From Streptomyces pinistramenti (lineage in GTDB: Bacteria > Actinomycetota > Actinomycetes > Streptomycetales > Streptomycetaceae): a DNA stretch of 64,000 bases. Both the position numbers and the translations under genes were made by a program. Shown piece by piece: positions 25,132-32,867 of this stretch. The notes under the pieces are model-generated. The model worked only from the letters and a program-made list of their open reading frames with translations, was not told where the DNA came from and made no database searches. The stretch spans positions 1-64,000 of the forward strand of contig NZ_JAJCXB010000024.1 of NCBI RefSeq assembly GCF_020564935.1, given 5' to 3'. The first letter of the stretch is position 1; each line of letters begins with the position of its first letter.

Positions 25132-26460
25132 CTACCGACCGGGAGGCGCCGGGTACTGACCAGGCGGCGGGGGGTACTGACCAGGAGGTCCGGCCTGCTG
25201 CTGGTAGGGGCCCGGCTGCTGCGGCGCGAATCCGGGACCACCAGGGCCGCCGAATCCACCCGGACCACCGGGGGGCGGGCCATTGCGCCGGCCCTTACGT
25301 CGCGCCACCAGAACGATGACGAGGATGATCCCCAGGACCACCAGAACCGCCACCACGATCAGACCGATGAACAGCGGGCTCACACCGGCCTTTTCAACAG
25401 CCTGCGACGAACCGCCCTTGTCATCCGTCCCCTGCGAACCGGTCGAATCCCCCGCAGAAGGCGAAGAGTCGACCTTCGGCATCGTCAACGGACCGTTCTT
25501 CGAACCCGCCGGAATATCCCGCTTGAGCGCGGCGAGCGGCTGGATGAATCCGTAGCCGTACTTCTGGTCGGGAAGCGAAGTCCCCTTGGCCGAGTCAGGG
25601 AGACCGGCGGTCTTGGTCAGGCGGTTGACGATCTGACCCGGCGTGAGATCGGGGAACTTCGCTCGGAGAAGGGCGGCGGCTCCGGAGACAAAGGCCGTGG
25701 AGTCTGAAGTGCCCGTGCCCTTTTGGTACAGGGAACTGCCGCTACCGCCAGCTGAGATAATGTCAACTGCCGGTGCGGTCAGCAAAACCTGCGGCCCGTA
25801 GTTGGACTTAGGCCAGATCTCCCCGGTGTTCTGCACCCCACCAACGGTCAAAACCCCGTGATAGCTGCCCGGGTATCCGATACCCTCAGGGCCTTTCCCA
25901 TCATTTCCTGATGCCGTTACAATCAACACGTTGTGCTGCAGGGCATACGCGATGGCCGCCTGTTCGCCATCCGCAGAACTACCGCCCTGGGAGATGTTGA
26001 TGACGGAGGCGCCCTTGTCTACCGCGTAGCGGATAGACGAGGAAAATCCGTCTTCGTTCCCTCCCTTATCACGCAGTGGCAGGATTTTGGCATCCGGGGC
26101 CAGCCCCTTCACGCCCGATTCCCCACCTGGGCCATGGCCGTGACCAGCGATTTCCGAAGCCATCTGAGTACCGTGGGTGTCACCGTTTTCCGGTTCCGCA
26201 GACCCTCCATCCATGAAGTCCTTGCCCGGAAGTACGTTGCCCTTCAGGTCCGGGTGCTGAGAGTTGACCCCGTCATCAATAACGGCAACGGTCACTCCCT
26301 TACCCGTCGAAAGATTCCAGATCTTCTCAGCGTCGAATGCCTTCAAAGGCCACTGCGCATCTCTGATCTGGTCCGCCGATGCAACCGGTGCGGTGCCGAA
26401 GAGCAGCGCCCCAGCCACCACCGCGCCACCCACCACACGCAGCTTCCGCGTGAAGCTCAT
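25132..26460 (-). CDS. mycP: Type VII secretion-associated serine protease, mycosin (copy 1)
   Basis: 442 residues. Sec signal peptide at residues 1-29 (ending PVASADQ). Subtilisin triad: Asp in VAVIDDGVN, His in GDTHGTQMA, Ser in GTSDSTAFVSG. A Ser/Gly/Asp linker leads to one C-terminal membrane helix (~375-398, IGLIVVAVLVVLGIILVIVL), then a Pro/Gly/Gln-rich cytoplasmic tail with PGQYP repeats. This is the MycP layout. AAAGGA precedes the ATG. Base composition is visibly lower in GC than neighbouring genes. A second mycosin lies 2 kb upstream. Confidence 0.93.
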   Translation of the reverse strand: MSFTRKLRVVGGAVVAGALLFGTAPVASADQIRDAQWPLKAFDAEKIWNLSTGKGVTVAVIDDGVNSQHPDLKGNVLPGKDFMDGGSAEPENGDTHGTQMASEIAGHGHGPGGESGVKGLAPDAKILPLRDKGGNEDGFSSSIRYAVDKGASVINISQGGSSADGEQAAIAYALQHNVLIVTASGNDGKGPEGIGYPGSYHGVLTVGGVQNTGEIWPKSNYGPQVLLTAPAVDIISAGGSGSSLYQKGTGTSDSTAFVSGAAALLRAKFPDLTPGQIVNRLTKTAGLPDSAKGTSLPDQKYGYGFIQPLAALKRDIPAGSKNGPLTMPKVDSSPSAGDSTGSQGTDDKGGSSQAVEKAGVSPLFIGLIVVAVLVVLGIILVIVLVARRKGRRNGPPPGGPGGFGGPGGPGFAPQQPGPYQQQAGPPGQYPPPPGQYPAPPGR

Positions 26461-26482
26461 TCCTTTACACCTCTCCTAACAG

Positions 26483-26519
26483 GACGGGGCCCTCTGCCCA
26501 GAGAGCATCGGGCCCCGTC
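26483..26519 (-). terminator. Hairpin between Gly-rich gene and mycosin copy 1
   Basis: GACGGGGCCC (26483-26492) pairs exactly with GGGCCCCGTC (26510-26519). It lies 30 bases past the stop of the Gly-rich WXG gene and just upstream of the mycosin start, so it may terminate or attenuate the upstream transcript. Confidence 0.7.
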
Positions 26520-26550
26520 TTGCTACCACCGATTTGCTGACGACAGGTTC

Positions 26551-28032
26551 CTACTCGATGACCTTCGGAGCAACGTTACGCTCCGATGCCCAGGTCTCCT
26601 CGTCCTCGACAAGGTAGTCGGGACGCTCGCCGTTGTTCTGTCCCTTTTCCTTGCCCTTGGCACCGTGAGCACCAGGGGCGCCCGCCATGCCCGCGGGACG
26701 ACGGCCGCCTGCTCCGGCGCCCGCCTGCGCTCCGCCTCGGCTTCGGTGCAGGCCGGATCCGCCCTGCCCGGCACCGCTGGCCTTGCCGCTTCCGGAACCG
26801 ATGACGCCGCCCTTTTGACGGGCCAGAGCACCGCCGCGGCCCGCGCCTGCGCCCTTACCTCCGGCGCCCTTGCCGGCACCGGCACCGCCGCCCATTCCCG
26901 GCATACCTGCACGGCCGGCGCCGCGAGCTCCCGCTCCGGCTCCACCACCCGCACCCCCGCCGCGGCCCATGCCCATGCCGCCGCCGATACCGCCACCACC
27001 TCCGAGGCCACCGCCACCGATGCCGCCGCCAGAACCGGAACCGCCCCCGGCTCCGCCACCGATGCCGCCGTTCAGGCCGCCACCACCGCCGCCGATACCG
27101 CCGCCACCGCCACCGGTACCGCCTATGCCTCCACCCTTAGGGGGGTTCAAGCCGTCAAGGCCGGTATGGACATCGGGAGTGAAGGATCCCTTGCCGGGTT
27201 GGGGCGAGATCCCGCCGCTGATGCCTGGAGTCTTCGGCGACTGGAGATCACCGGGCGAGAAGCCGGGCCCCTTGCCTGTCGGCTTGAACGACGGCGGCCC
27301 GACCTGCTTCGGCCCCGTGGAACCGCCCGAAGGGACAGGCATCGGCACCACCGAGGGCGGTTCACCCGGAGTACCGGGGTAGTCCTCGTGGTCGTCTCGG
27401 TTCCTCTTTGTCCACGTCCCCATGGACTTGGCCTGAGACACATAAGCCGCCCCCAGCTGCTCCATCTTGACGGCCATGCGGAGCTGCTGCTCCTTGCCCG
27501 CCGAGAGGCTGCCGGAGTTGTTGTCCAGGGCCTGCTGCGTCGTCATGCCGGGGTTGGAGAGGTCACGCTTGAGGCCGGTGTCGTCGCGGCTGCCGCCGTC
27601 CTCAAGCCAGTTGACGGCCTTGTTGGCCGTGCTCGGCTTCTCCATCGACTCGACCTCGGGCTTGAGCTGCCCAAGCACGTTGGCCGCGTTCTTCATCGCG
27701 GTCGAGGTGTAGTCGGCGTAGAGGGAGCAGTCCGAGATCTTTTTGCTGATCTTGTCGGCCTGGGCCTTGAACTTCTCGGCGGAGTCGCCTTCCCAATGCT
27801 GGAGCACCTCTTCGACCGCGGCGTCGAAGGCACCCTTGATACCTCCGCCGCTGCCGCCGACAAGCTGGTTGTGAACGTCCTTCCAGCCCTGCGAGACGTT
27901 GTGCACCTCGCCGGGGTTGGACGCCTTCACCATCGCCTTCATGGTGTCCATGTCCATCTCGGCGAAGTTCGTTTCGTGCTTCGCCGCGTAGCACATCGTC
28001 GCCGGGATGTACTCGGAATCGCCACCGCTCAT
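26551..28032 (-). CDS. WXG-type ESX protein with long Gly-rich domain
   Basis: 493 residues from ATG 28032, with GAGGGGGAA upstream. The N-terminal ~200 residues are helical with a WXG-type turn (LQHWEGDSAEKFKAQADKI near residue 80), like a large ESX/PPE-class substrate. Residues ~225-300 are Pro/Gly-rich with PGT and PKQVGPPSFKPTG-type segments. Residues ~300-430 are mostly Gly, including runs of five or six. The tail is charged (DYLVEDEETWASERNVAPKVIE). The layout suggests an exported surface or envelope-spanning protein. Flanked by the two mycosins. Confidence 0.8.
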   Translation of the reverse strand: MSGGDSEYIPATMCYAAKHETNFAEMDMDTMKAMVKASNPGEVHNVSQGWKDVHNQLVGGSGGGIKGAFDAAVEEVLQHWEGDSAEKFKAQADKISKKISDCSLYADYTSTAMKNAANVLGQLKPEVESMEKPSTANKAVNWLEDGGSRDDTGLKRDLSNPGMTTQQALDNNSGSLSAGKEQQLRMAVKMEQLGAAYVSQAKSMGTWTKRNRDDHEDYPGTPGEPPSVVPMPVPSGGSTGPKQVGPPSFKPTGKGPGFSPGDLQSPKTPGISGGISPQPGKGSFTPDVHTGLDGLNPPKGGGIGGTGGGGGGIGGGGGGLNGGIGGGAGGGSGSGGGIGGGGLGGGGGIGGGMGMGRGGGAGGGAGAGARGAGRAGMPGMGGGAGAGKGAGGKGAGAGRGGALARQKGGVIGSGSGKASGAGQGGSGLHRSRGGAQAGAGAGGRRPAGMAGAPGAHGAKGKEKGQNNGERPDYLVEDEETWASERNVAPKVIE

Positions 28033-28104
28033 GACCCAATTCCCCCTCTGCTTCTCTCCACGCTGACTTCAGATCCGCTGCAATCGACCGGCCGGGACGT
28101 CACA

Positions 28105-28434
28105 TCATTCACCGGACATACTCGCGGTGGTCTCGGCTTCCTGGTTCTGGTAGTTGCCGTGCGCCTTGCGCGTATTGCTGCCGAACTTGTCCATGACCTC
28201 GTTGAGATGCTGCACGACCTCTTCGATGTGCGTCTTCATCTCCGTATGGGCTTGCGTCAGCTTCCGCGCTTCCAGGAAAGAGGCGCCGGGCGCGTCAGCT
28301 CCCAGTGCACTCGCCGACAGTGACGTTTTGTACCGAGTGTCTGCATGCGTATTCCCGAGATCCTTCAGGATGCCATTGAGCTTCCTGATGGTGTCCTCAA
28401 GTGCGCTGAGATCAACTCGATATTGCTCACCCAT
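28105..28434 (-). CDS. Small WXG100-like protein lacking WXG
   Basis: 109 residues, mainly two long helices: EDTIRKLNGILKDLGNTHAD and TEMKTHIEEVVQHLNEVMDKF. The turn is ALGADAPGA rather than W-x-G. The C-terminus holds NYQNQEAE, fitting the YxxxD/E ESX export signal. Its ATG overlaps the end of the upstream mycosin gene by eight bases (28427-28434), implying translational coupling. Likely an ESX substrate or partner of the adjacent Gly-rich protein. Confidence 0.8.
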   Translation of the reverse strand: MGEQYRVDLSALEDTIRKLNGILKDLGNTHADTRYKTSLSASALGADAPGASFLEARKLTQAHTEMKTHIEEVVQHLNEVMDKFGSNTRKAHGNYQNQEAETTASMSGE

Positions 28435-29713
28435 TGTTTGACTCCCCGTGAGATGTGAATCCAGTCTTGCGACGCCAGTCGCGCAGTGCGACGGACACGC
28501 CCACTACCGCCGCGACGGCCAGCAGACCGCCTCCCACAATGTAGATGGCAAACCGCGCCTGCCGCTCCTCCGGGCTCTCGCCGATGGTGAGGGCGGCCGG
28601 TTGGATCTCGGCGCCGCCGTTGGAGGTGTTGGAGGGCTTGTCGGGCTTGGGCGGGGCGGTGGGCTTGGTGGTGTCGTTGAGTGCGGCCACCGGATCGACG
28701 ACGCCCCAACCGATGTTGTGGTCCGGGCCGCGGTGGACTCGTTCGGCGGTCTGCTCCAGGTGCCAGACGAGCTGTCGGGCGCTCCAGTCCTTGTGCTGCG
28801 CCTTGAGCAGGGCGGCGGCTCCCGCGACGTACGGTGCGGCGAAGCTGGTGCCCTGGTCGACGCAGTTGCCGCCGCCGGGGACCGTGGAGACCATGTCGAC
28901 GCCGGGGGCGGCGATGTTGACGTAGTTGCCGGGCTGGGAGAAGGGGGCGCGCTCGTTGTTCCGGTCGGAGGCGGCGACGGCCAGGATGTTGTCGAACTCC
29001 CGGAAGCCGGCCGGGTACATGGTCTTTTCCTTGCCGCTGGCGCCGTCGTTGCCCGCCGAGGCGACGATGAGTATGCCCTGCTTGGCGGCATCTCCGACGG
29101 CCCTCTTCAGGCTCGGGAGGAGCGCCTCGTTCGCGTCCGTGCCCTGGGAGATGTTGATGATGTCGACGTGCTCGGCCACCGCGTCGTCGATGGCCTTGGC
29201 GAGGCTGTCGGCGGTGCCGGCCTTCTCCTGGTCGGTCTGCTGGAACGGGATGACCTTCGCGTCGGGCGCGAGGCCGTAGAAGCCCGAGGAGGGCTGCTGC
29301 GGTTTGGCGGCGATGATGCCGGCGACCTTGGTGCCGTGGCCGACGCGGTCCTGGGTCTTCTTGCCGTCCTTGACGTAACTCTTGCCCCCGGAGCCGATCG
29401 AGGGGGCGACCTGGCTGTTGCCGGCGTCGATGCCGGTGTCGATGACGGCGACCTTGACACCCGCGCCCCGGCCGTGCGCCCACAGCTGCTTGGTCAGCAG
29501 GCGCTGCAGCGACCAGGGGGTCTCTTTGATGTTGCTGGTGTTGAACTTGCACTCGCCGCTGTTGAGCGGAACGTTCTCGTCCGCGGACGCCGGCGCGGCG
29601 CTGACACAGGAAAGGCCGACGGCGCATGCCGCTGTCACCAGGACACCTGCTGCTCGGCGGTGCCCGGAACGGTGACCGATGGCGCGAGATCCCACGGGTT
29701 GTCTGCTCTCCAT
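28427..29713 (-). CDS. mycP: Type VII secretion-associated serine protease, mycosin (copy 2)
   Basis: 428 residues. Arg-rich n-region then a Sec signal ending near residue 44 (APASADE). Subtilisin triad: Asp in VAVIDTGID, His in VGHGTKVAG, Ser in GTSFAAPYVAG, all canonical. A Thr/Lys/Pro linker is followed by one membrane helix (~387-410) and a short basic tail (DWRRKTGF). It lacks the long Pro/Gly tail of copy 1. An insert near residues 85-105 (SIGSGGKSYVKDGKK) precedes the His region. It lies downstream of esxBA and overlaps the next small gene. Confidence 0.93.
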   Translation of the reverse strand: MESRQPVGSRAIGHRSGHRRAAGVLVTAACAVGLSCVSAAPASADENVPLNSGECKFNTSNIKETPWSLQRLLTKQLWAHGRGAGVKVAVIDTGIDAGNSQVAPSIGSGGKSYVKDGKKTQDRVGHGTKVAGIIAAKPQQPSSGFYGLAPDAKVIPFQQTDQEKAGTADSLAKAIDDAVAEHVDIINISQGTDANEALLPSLKRAVGDAAKQGILIVASAGNDGASGKEKTMYPAGFREFDNILAVAASDRNNERAPFSQPGNYVNIAAPGVDMVSTVPGGGNCVDQGTSFAAPYVAGAAALLKAQHKDWSARQLVWHLEQTAERVHRGPDHNIGWGVVDPVAALNDTTKPTAPPKPDKPSNTSNGGAEIQPAALTIGESPEERQARFAIYIVGGGLLAVAAVVGVSVALRDWRRKTGFTSHGESNNG

Positions 29714-29813
29714 GTGTGGTGGACGGGACGAGAACGAGGGTGCGGAAGCGGTGGAGGAGCGGGAGGGCCTGCGAAAGCGGTGGGGAGGGAGTGAGAGTCC
29801 GGTGGACGCCAGA

Positions 29814-29846
29814 AGGGCGAGCGCACTGATGCAGCGCGCCCGCCCT
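29814..29846 (-). terminator. Hairpin downstream of esxA
   Basis: AGGGCGAGCGCAC (29814-29826) and GCGCGCCCGCCCT (29834-29846) pair with two mismatches around a seven-base loop, about 70 bases past the esxA stop and before the mycosin gene. Confidence 0.6.
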
Positions 29847-29914
29847 CATTGACCACTGTGCGAGCCTTCGGGGCGGCTCAGCCGTCGGTCACCCCAGCCC
29901 GTGCTGACGCCAGG

Positions 29915-30208
29915 TCAGTGGCTCCAGACGTTGGCGTTCTTGTGCTCGGTGCTGCGGTAGTTCTGCGCCGCGTTGTCCAGCGCCTTGGCGATGGCTTCCA
30001 GGGTCGAGTGCAGCGAAGCGGCACGCTTGTCCCACTCGCGCTGACGGGCCTGGTAGCCCTCCTGCGCGGCACCTTCCCAGCTGGCGGCGATCTTCTTGAC
30101 GCCGGCCTCAAGGTTGTCGAGCTGGGAGCGGATGTTGTTGGCCGTGCGGCGCACGTCAGACGCGGCCTGCGAGATCGTCTCGAAATTGACGAGGATATGG
30201 CCCGACAT
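29915..30208 (-). CDS. esxA: WXG100 ESX substrate EsxA
   Basis: 97 residues, helix-turn-helix, with W-E-G at residues 44-46 (AASWEGAAQEGY). The C-terminal NYRSTE matches the YxxxD/E export signal. It is 119 bases downstream of esxB on the same strand; the two products are expected to form the classical secreted heterodimer. In Streptomyces, EsxA/EsxB have been linked to sporulation. Start ATG with a GAGGAGAC-type ribosome binding site. Confidence 0.93.
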   Translation of the reverse strand: MSGHILVNFETISQAASDVRRTANNIRSQLDNLEAGVKKIAASWEGAAQEGYQARQREWDKRAASLHSTLEAIAKALDNAAQNYRSTEHKNANVWSH

Positions 30209-30327
30209 TGTGTCTCCTCGGGAGTTGTTGAGCTGGTCGATTCACATACCGCGGTAGGTCACAGAAACCTTCCGGAACTCCACGCGGCGGTTGGTCACGG
30301 GCGCCGGCCGGAGGCGGCGCTGACCCA

Positions 30328-30654
30328 TCATCCGAAGGGGGAATCCTGGGCGGAGGCGACGTGGTGAATCGACTGAGCCTGCTCGTCTTCCGAGGCCACG
30401 TAGTTCTTCGTGGTCGCGTCAATCGCTTCCTTGATCTCGCCAAGGAGCTGGTTGAGGCGGGTGGCGTCCTCGTTGACCTTCGACTGCAGCTGGTTGTACG
30501 AAGTGGCCGCAGCACCCCTCCAGCCGGAGGTGATGTTGTCGACGACCGTGTTCAGGTGCTGAATCTCGCCCTGGATCGAGTGATTGACCGAGGCGATCTT
30601 GCCGCTGAACGCGACCATCTCCTCCTCGGTGGTTGTGAACTGCTGACCAGCCAT
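30328..30654 (-). CDS. esxB: WXG100 ESX substrate EsxB
   Basis: 108 residues starting MAGQQFTTTEEEM (ATG at 30652-30654; a TTG two codons upstream is less likely). W-R-G is at residues 45-47 (TSGWRGAAATSY). The C-terminus includes NYVASEDE, matching the YxxxD/E signal. First gene of the esxB-esxA pair; a candidate promoter and two palindromes lie upstream. Partner of EsxA and recognised by EccC in the well-studied systems. Confidence 0.93.
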   Translation of the reverse strand: MAGQQFTTTEEEMVAFSGKIASVNHSIQGEIQHLNTVVDNITSGWRGAAATSYNQLQSKVNEDATRLNQLLGEIKEAIDATTKNYVASEDEQAQSIHHVASAQDSPFG

Positions 30655-30745
30655 AGTCAACGTCCCCCATGAGACTCGTACGTCGTACCGTCCGGCGCCT
30701 ATGAGGGCGCTTCACGGTTGGCATCTCCTGTTGACGCCAGCGGCC

Positions 30746-30775
30746 ACTTTAACCACTCCATACGCCTGTTCCCAA
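30746..30775 (-). promoter_or_regulatory. Candidate esxBA promoter
   Basis: On the minus strand TTGGGA (30770-30775) and TAAAGT (30746-30751) are 18 bases apart, upstream of esxB. CCTGTT-CCC-AACAGG, an exact inverted repeat at 30765-30779, overlaps the -35 element. Confidence 0.5.
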
Positions 30776-30788
30776 CAGGGGGAGGGTC

Positions 30789-30807
30789 GTTGTGACGGGA
30801 TCACAAC
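30789..30807. promoter_or_regulatory. 19-bp palindrome upstream of the esxB promoter
   Basis: GTTGTGA-CGGGA-TCACAAC is an exact inverted repeat with seven-base arms and a five-base centre. It lies 13 bases upstream of the putative -35 hexamer. It resembles TGTGA-N6-TCACA sites of CRP-family regulators but with one base fewer at the centre. Confidence 0.6.
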
Positions 30808-30969
30808 ATGGCCAACTGGCCGTTCCTGGCGTCCTGTTCGGCTCATCGCGCAACCGAATCGGACAGTTGCCATGCTATCGGCCCGGAAAGAATCACATCA
30901 AGATTTTCACGGGTCCGGTTACGGCTGAGTTGACAGCCGAGGGAGGAAACGGAGAAAACGGAACCGGAA

Positions 30970-31000
30970 GGGCGGGCCGCCGTTTCCCGGTGGCCCGCCC
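30970..31000 (-). terminator. Hairpin downstream of eccB
   Basis: GGGCGGGCC (30970-30978) pairs with GGCCCGCCC (30992-31000), about 40 bases past the eccB stop. Confidence 0.7.
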
Positions 31001-31041
31001 CAGAGGTATCGGCACGGCAGGAGGAACCGCCGCAGAGGGGT

Positions 31042-32682
31042 TCAGGAAGTCTGCGGGTTCTTCGCGCTGTCCACATCGAGGTTCGGGCCCTCGGAGAGCA
31101 GCGACGACCACGACTTGAGGATCAGCGGCGCGTGCACGCCCTTGTAGCCGAGCCGCAGTGCCGCCTTGTTCGTCTCCTCCTCGGCGTTACCGGCCTTGTG
31201 CGCGCTGTCGTTGTTCACGGGCACGGAGTAGCGCAGCCCGGTGTCGGTGACCAGGAAGGGCGTCCCGGCCTTCTGTGCGGGGGTGTTCACCTCTTGGTAG
31301 AGCAGTCCGCTGCCGGGGGTGACGTACGCGCTGGCGCCGCCCGCGATGTTGGCCGGGTAGTCCTTGCCGACCCAGGTCTGCATGTTCGGGAGGCCGTTGG
31401 GGTAGCCCAGCGCCTTGTCGGCGCCGCCCGGGAGCTTGGTGCTGGTGCCGTCGTAGACGCTGCAGGAGACGCCGTTGTCGGTGGGCGCCGTCAGGCCGCC
31501 GGTCTGCGAACCCTGGGCGAAGTTGTTGGCCATGGAGACGACCTCGGTCGGCCACGGCAGGTCGATGTCCGTGCCCTCGACCTTGCCCATGAACTTCGCG
31601 GTCCGCCCGTCCTCCGTCTGCGGCGTGAAGCTGGAGGTGGAGACGTGTTCGGCCTCCAGCGTCTCGCCGCCGGGGTGCAGGTCCCTGGCGTTCTGGCCTT
31701 CCAGCAGCAGCTTGGCGATGAAGTCCGAGACCTGCTGGACGCCTTCGGCGGTCACCACGTACTGCTGTCCGCCGGGGACTTCGAGCACGGTGCCGATGGT
31801 GTGGTACTTCCCCGGGACGCCGTCGGCGTGCGACGGCTTGCCGACACCGGGGACCTGTGGCATATAGATCGGGACCGGGCTCTTGATGAGCGTGTCCATC
31901 CACTGCTTGGTGACGTCCTGCGGCTCCGCGTCCTTGAAGATCACCCGGCGCAGGACGCTGTCCGTCTGCTCCTTGCTCTGCGGGGGCTTGAGGCGGCCGC
32001 CCCCGGTGGAGTCGATCTGGAAGGCGAAGCCGTTCTGGTCGACCAGCCAGCGCAGGCCGTCGGGGTCACGGACGTAGAGTGCCTGGTTCGCGCCGACCCT
32101 GCCCTTGCCCTCGACGAGTTTCTTGTCCTTGCCGCCGAGGACGAACACGGCTTGCTGGGCCTTGCTGTTGGTGCCGCCGCCCGGACGGTCGCACACCGCC
32201 CAGACCTTGGGTGCGCCGGCGTCCTCCTTGCCGGGCAGCCGGTCCGGGGCGTACGGAATTCCGATGGCGGGTCCGTGCGGAATCTTTCCGTCCAGCTCGG
32301 ATTCCTTGACCTTGACGACTTTGTACTTGTCCGGATCGAGAAGAAGCTTCGCGGATGCGAGATTCAGAACGGGATGCAGAAGCTTTTCTTTCTTCCCGTC
32401 GGAGTTTGTCGAGTTCAGGACCACATAGCGGGTGGTGGATTTGTCGCCGACGATGACGTTCTCCCCGACCGCGTCCCAGCCCTCCGGGGCAACCGGCTTG
32501 AGGATGCCGCAGGCACCGAAGCCCACCAGGATCATGACCCCCACCAGGACGCTGGGAAGCACCGCCTTCAGCGGGCGCGGCGCACTCTCGATCGAGCCGC
32601 TCGGCAGCGGTTTCAAGAATGCGGCATTCGTGCGCTTCCGCGCAAAAGAATACGCATTCAGCTCGTCCCGACGTGATGCCAT
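31042..32682 (-). CDS. eccB: Type VII secretion protein EccB
   Basis: 546 residues from ATG 32682 (MASRRDELNAYSFARKRTNAAFLKP), the family-typical start, with GGAGAG upstream. A cytoplasmic basic N-terminus of ~40 residues is followed by one membrane helix (VLPSVLVGVMILVGFGACGIL), then a large extracytoplasmic domain rich in EccB motifs (STTRYVVLNS, ALYVRDPDGLRWLVDQNGFAFQI). EccB scaffolds the ESX membrane complex on the outer side. Divergent from eccE (185 bases apart); esxBA follow downstream. Confidence 0.95.
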   Translation of the reverse strand: MASRRDELNAYSFARKRTNAAFLKPLPSGSIESAPRPLKAVLPSVLVGVMILVGFGACGILKPVAPEGWDAVGENVIVGDKSTTRYVVLNSTNSDGKKEKLLHPVLNLASAKLLLDPDKYKVVKVKESELDGKIPHGPAIGIPYAPDRLPGKEDAGAPKVWAVCDRPGGGTNSKAQQAVFVLGGKDKKLVEGKGRVGANQALYVRDPDGLRWLVDQNGFAFQIDSTGGGRLKPPQSKEQTDSVLRRVIFKDAEPQDVTKQWMDTLIKSPVPIYMPQVPGVGKPSHADGVPGKYHTIGTVLEVPGGQQYVVTAEGVQQVSDFIAKLLLEGQNARDLHPGGETLEAEHVSTSSFTPQTEDGRTAKFMGKVEGTDIDLPWPTEVVSMANNFAQGSQTGGLTAPTDNGVSCSVYDGTSTKLPGGADKALGYPNGLPNMQTWVGKDYPANIAGGASAYVTPGSGLLYQEVNTPAQKAGTPFLVTDTGLRYSVPVNNDSAHKAGNAEEETNKAALRLGYKGVHAPLILKSWSSLLSEGPNLDVDSAKNPQTS

Positions 32683-32867
32683 TGTTGCTTTCTCTCCCCG
32701 CCTGTCGGATCCACCTTCGACCGCCCCCGGCACGCACGCCGTAGCGCCCTCTACTATGCCGTGTATCGATCGACCCGTACGGTACGGGTGCCACCTTCCA
32801 ACACACCAGTCTCAGCGGCGGTTGATACGCCCAGAGCCACACCACCAGTAGAGGAGCAGGCCGGGGG

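Larger units (their letters stand above)
30655..31041. other. esxB upstream region, gene-free
   Basis: The 387 bases between esxB and the eccB stop hold no supported gene. They contain an esxB promoter-like pair, two inverted repeats and an eccB terminator-like hairpin, each listed separately. The implied esxB 5' leader is about 90 bases. Confidence 0.7.
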
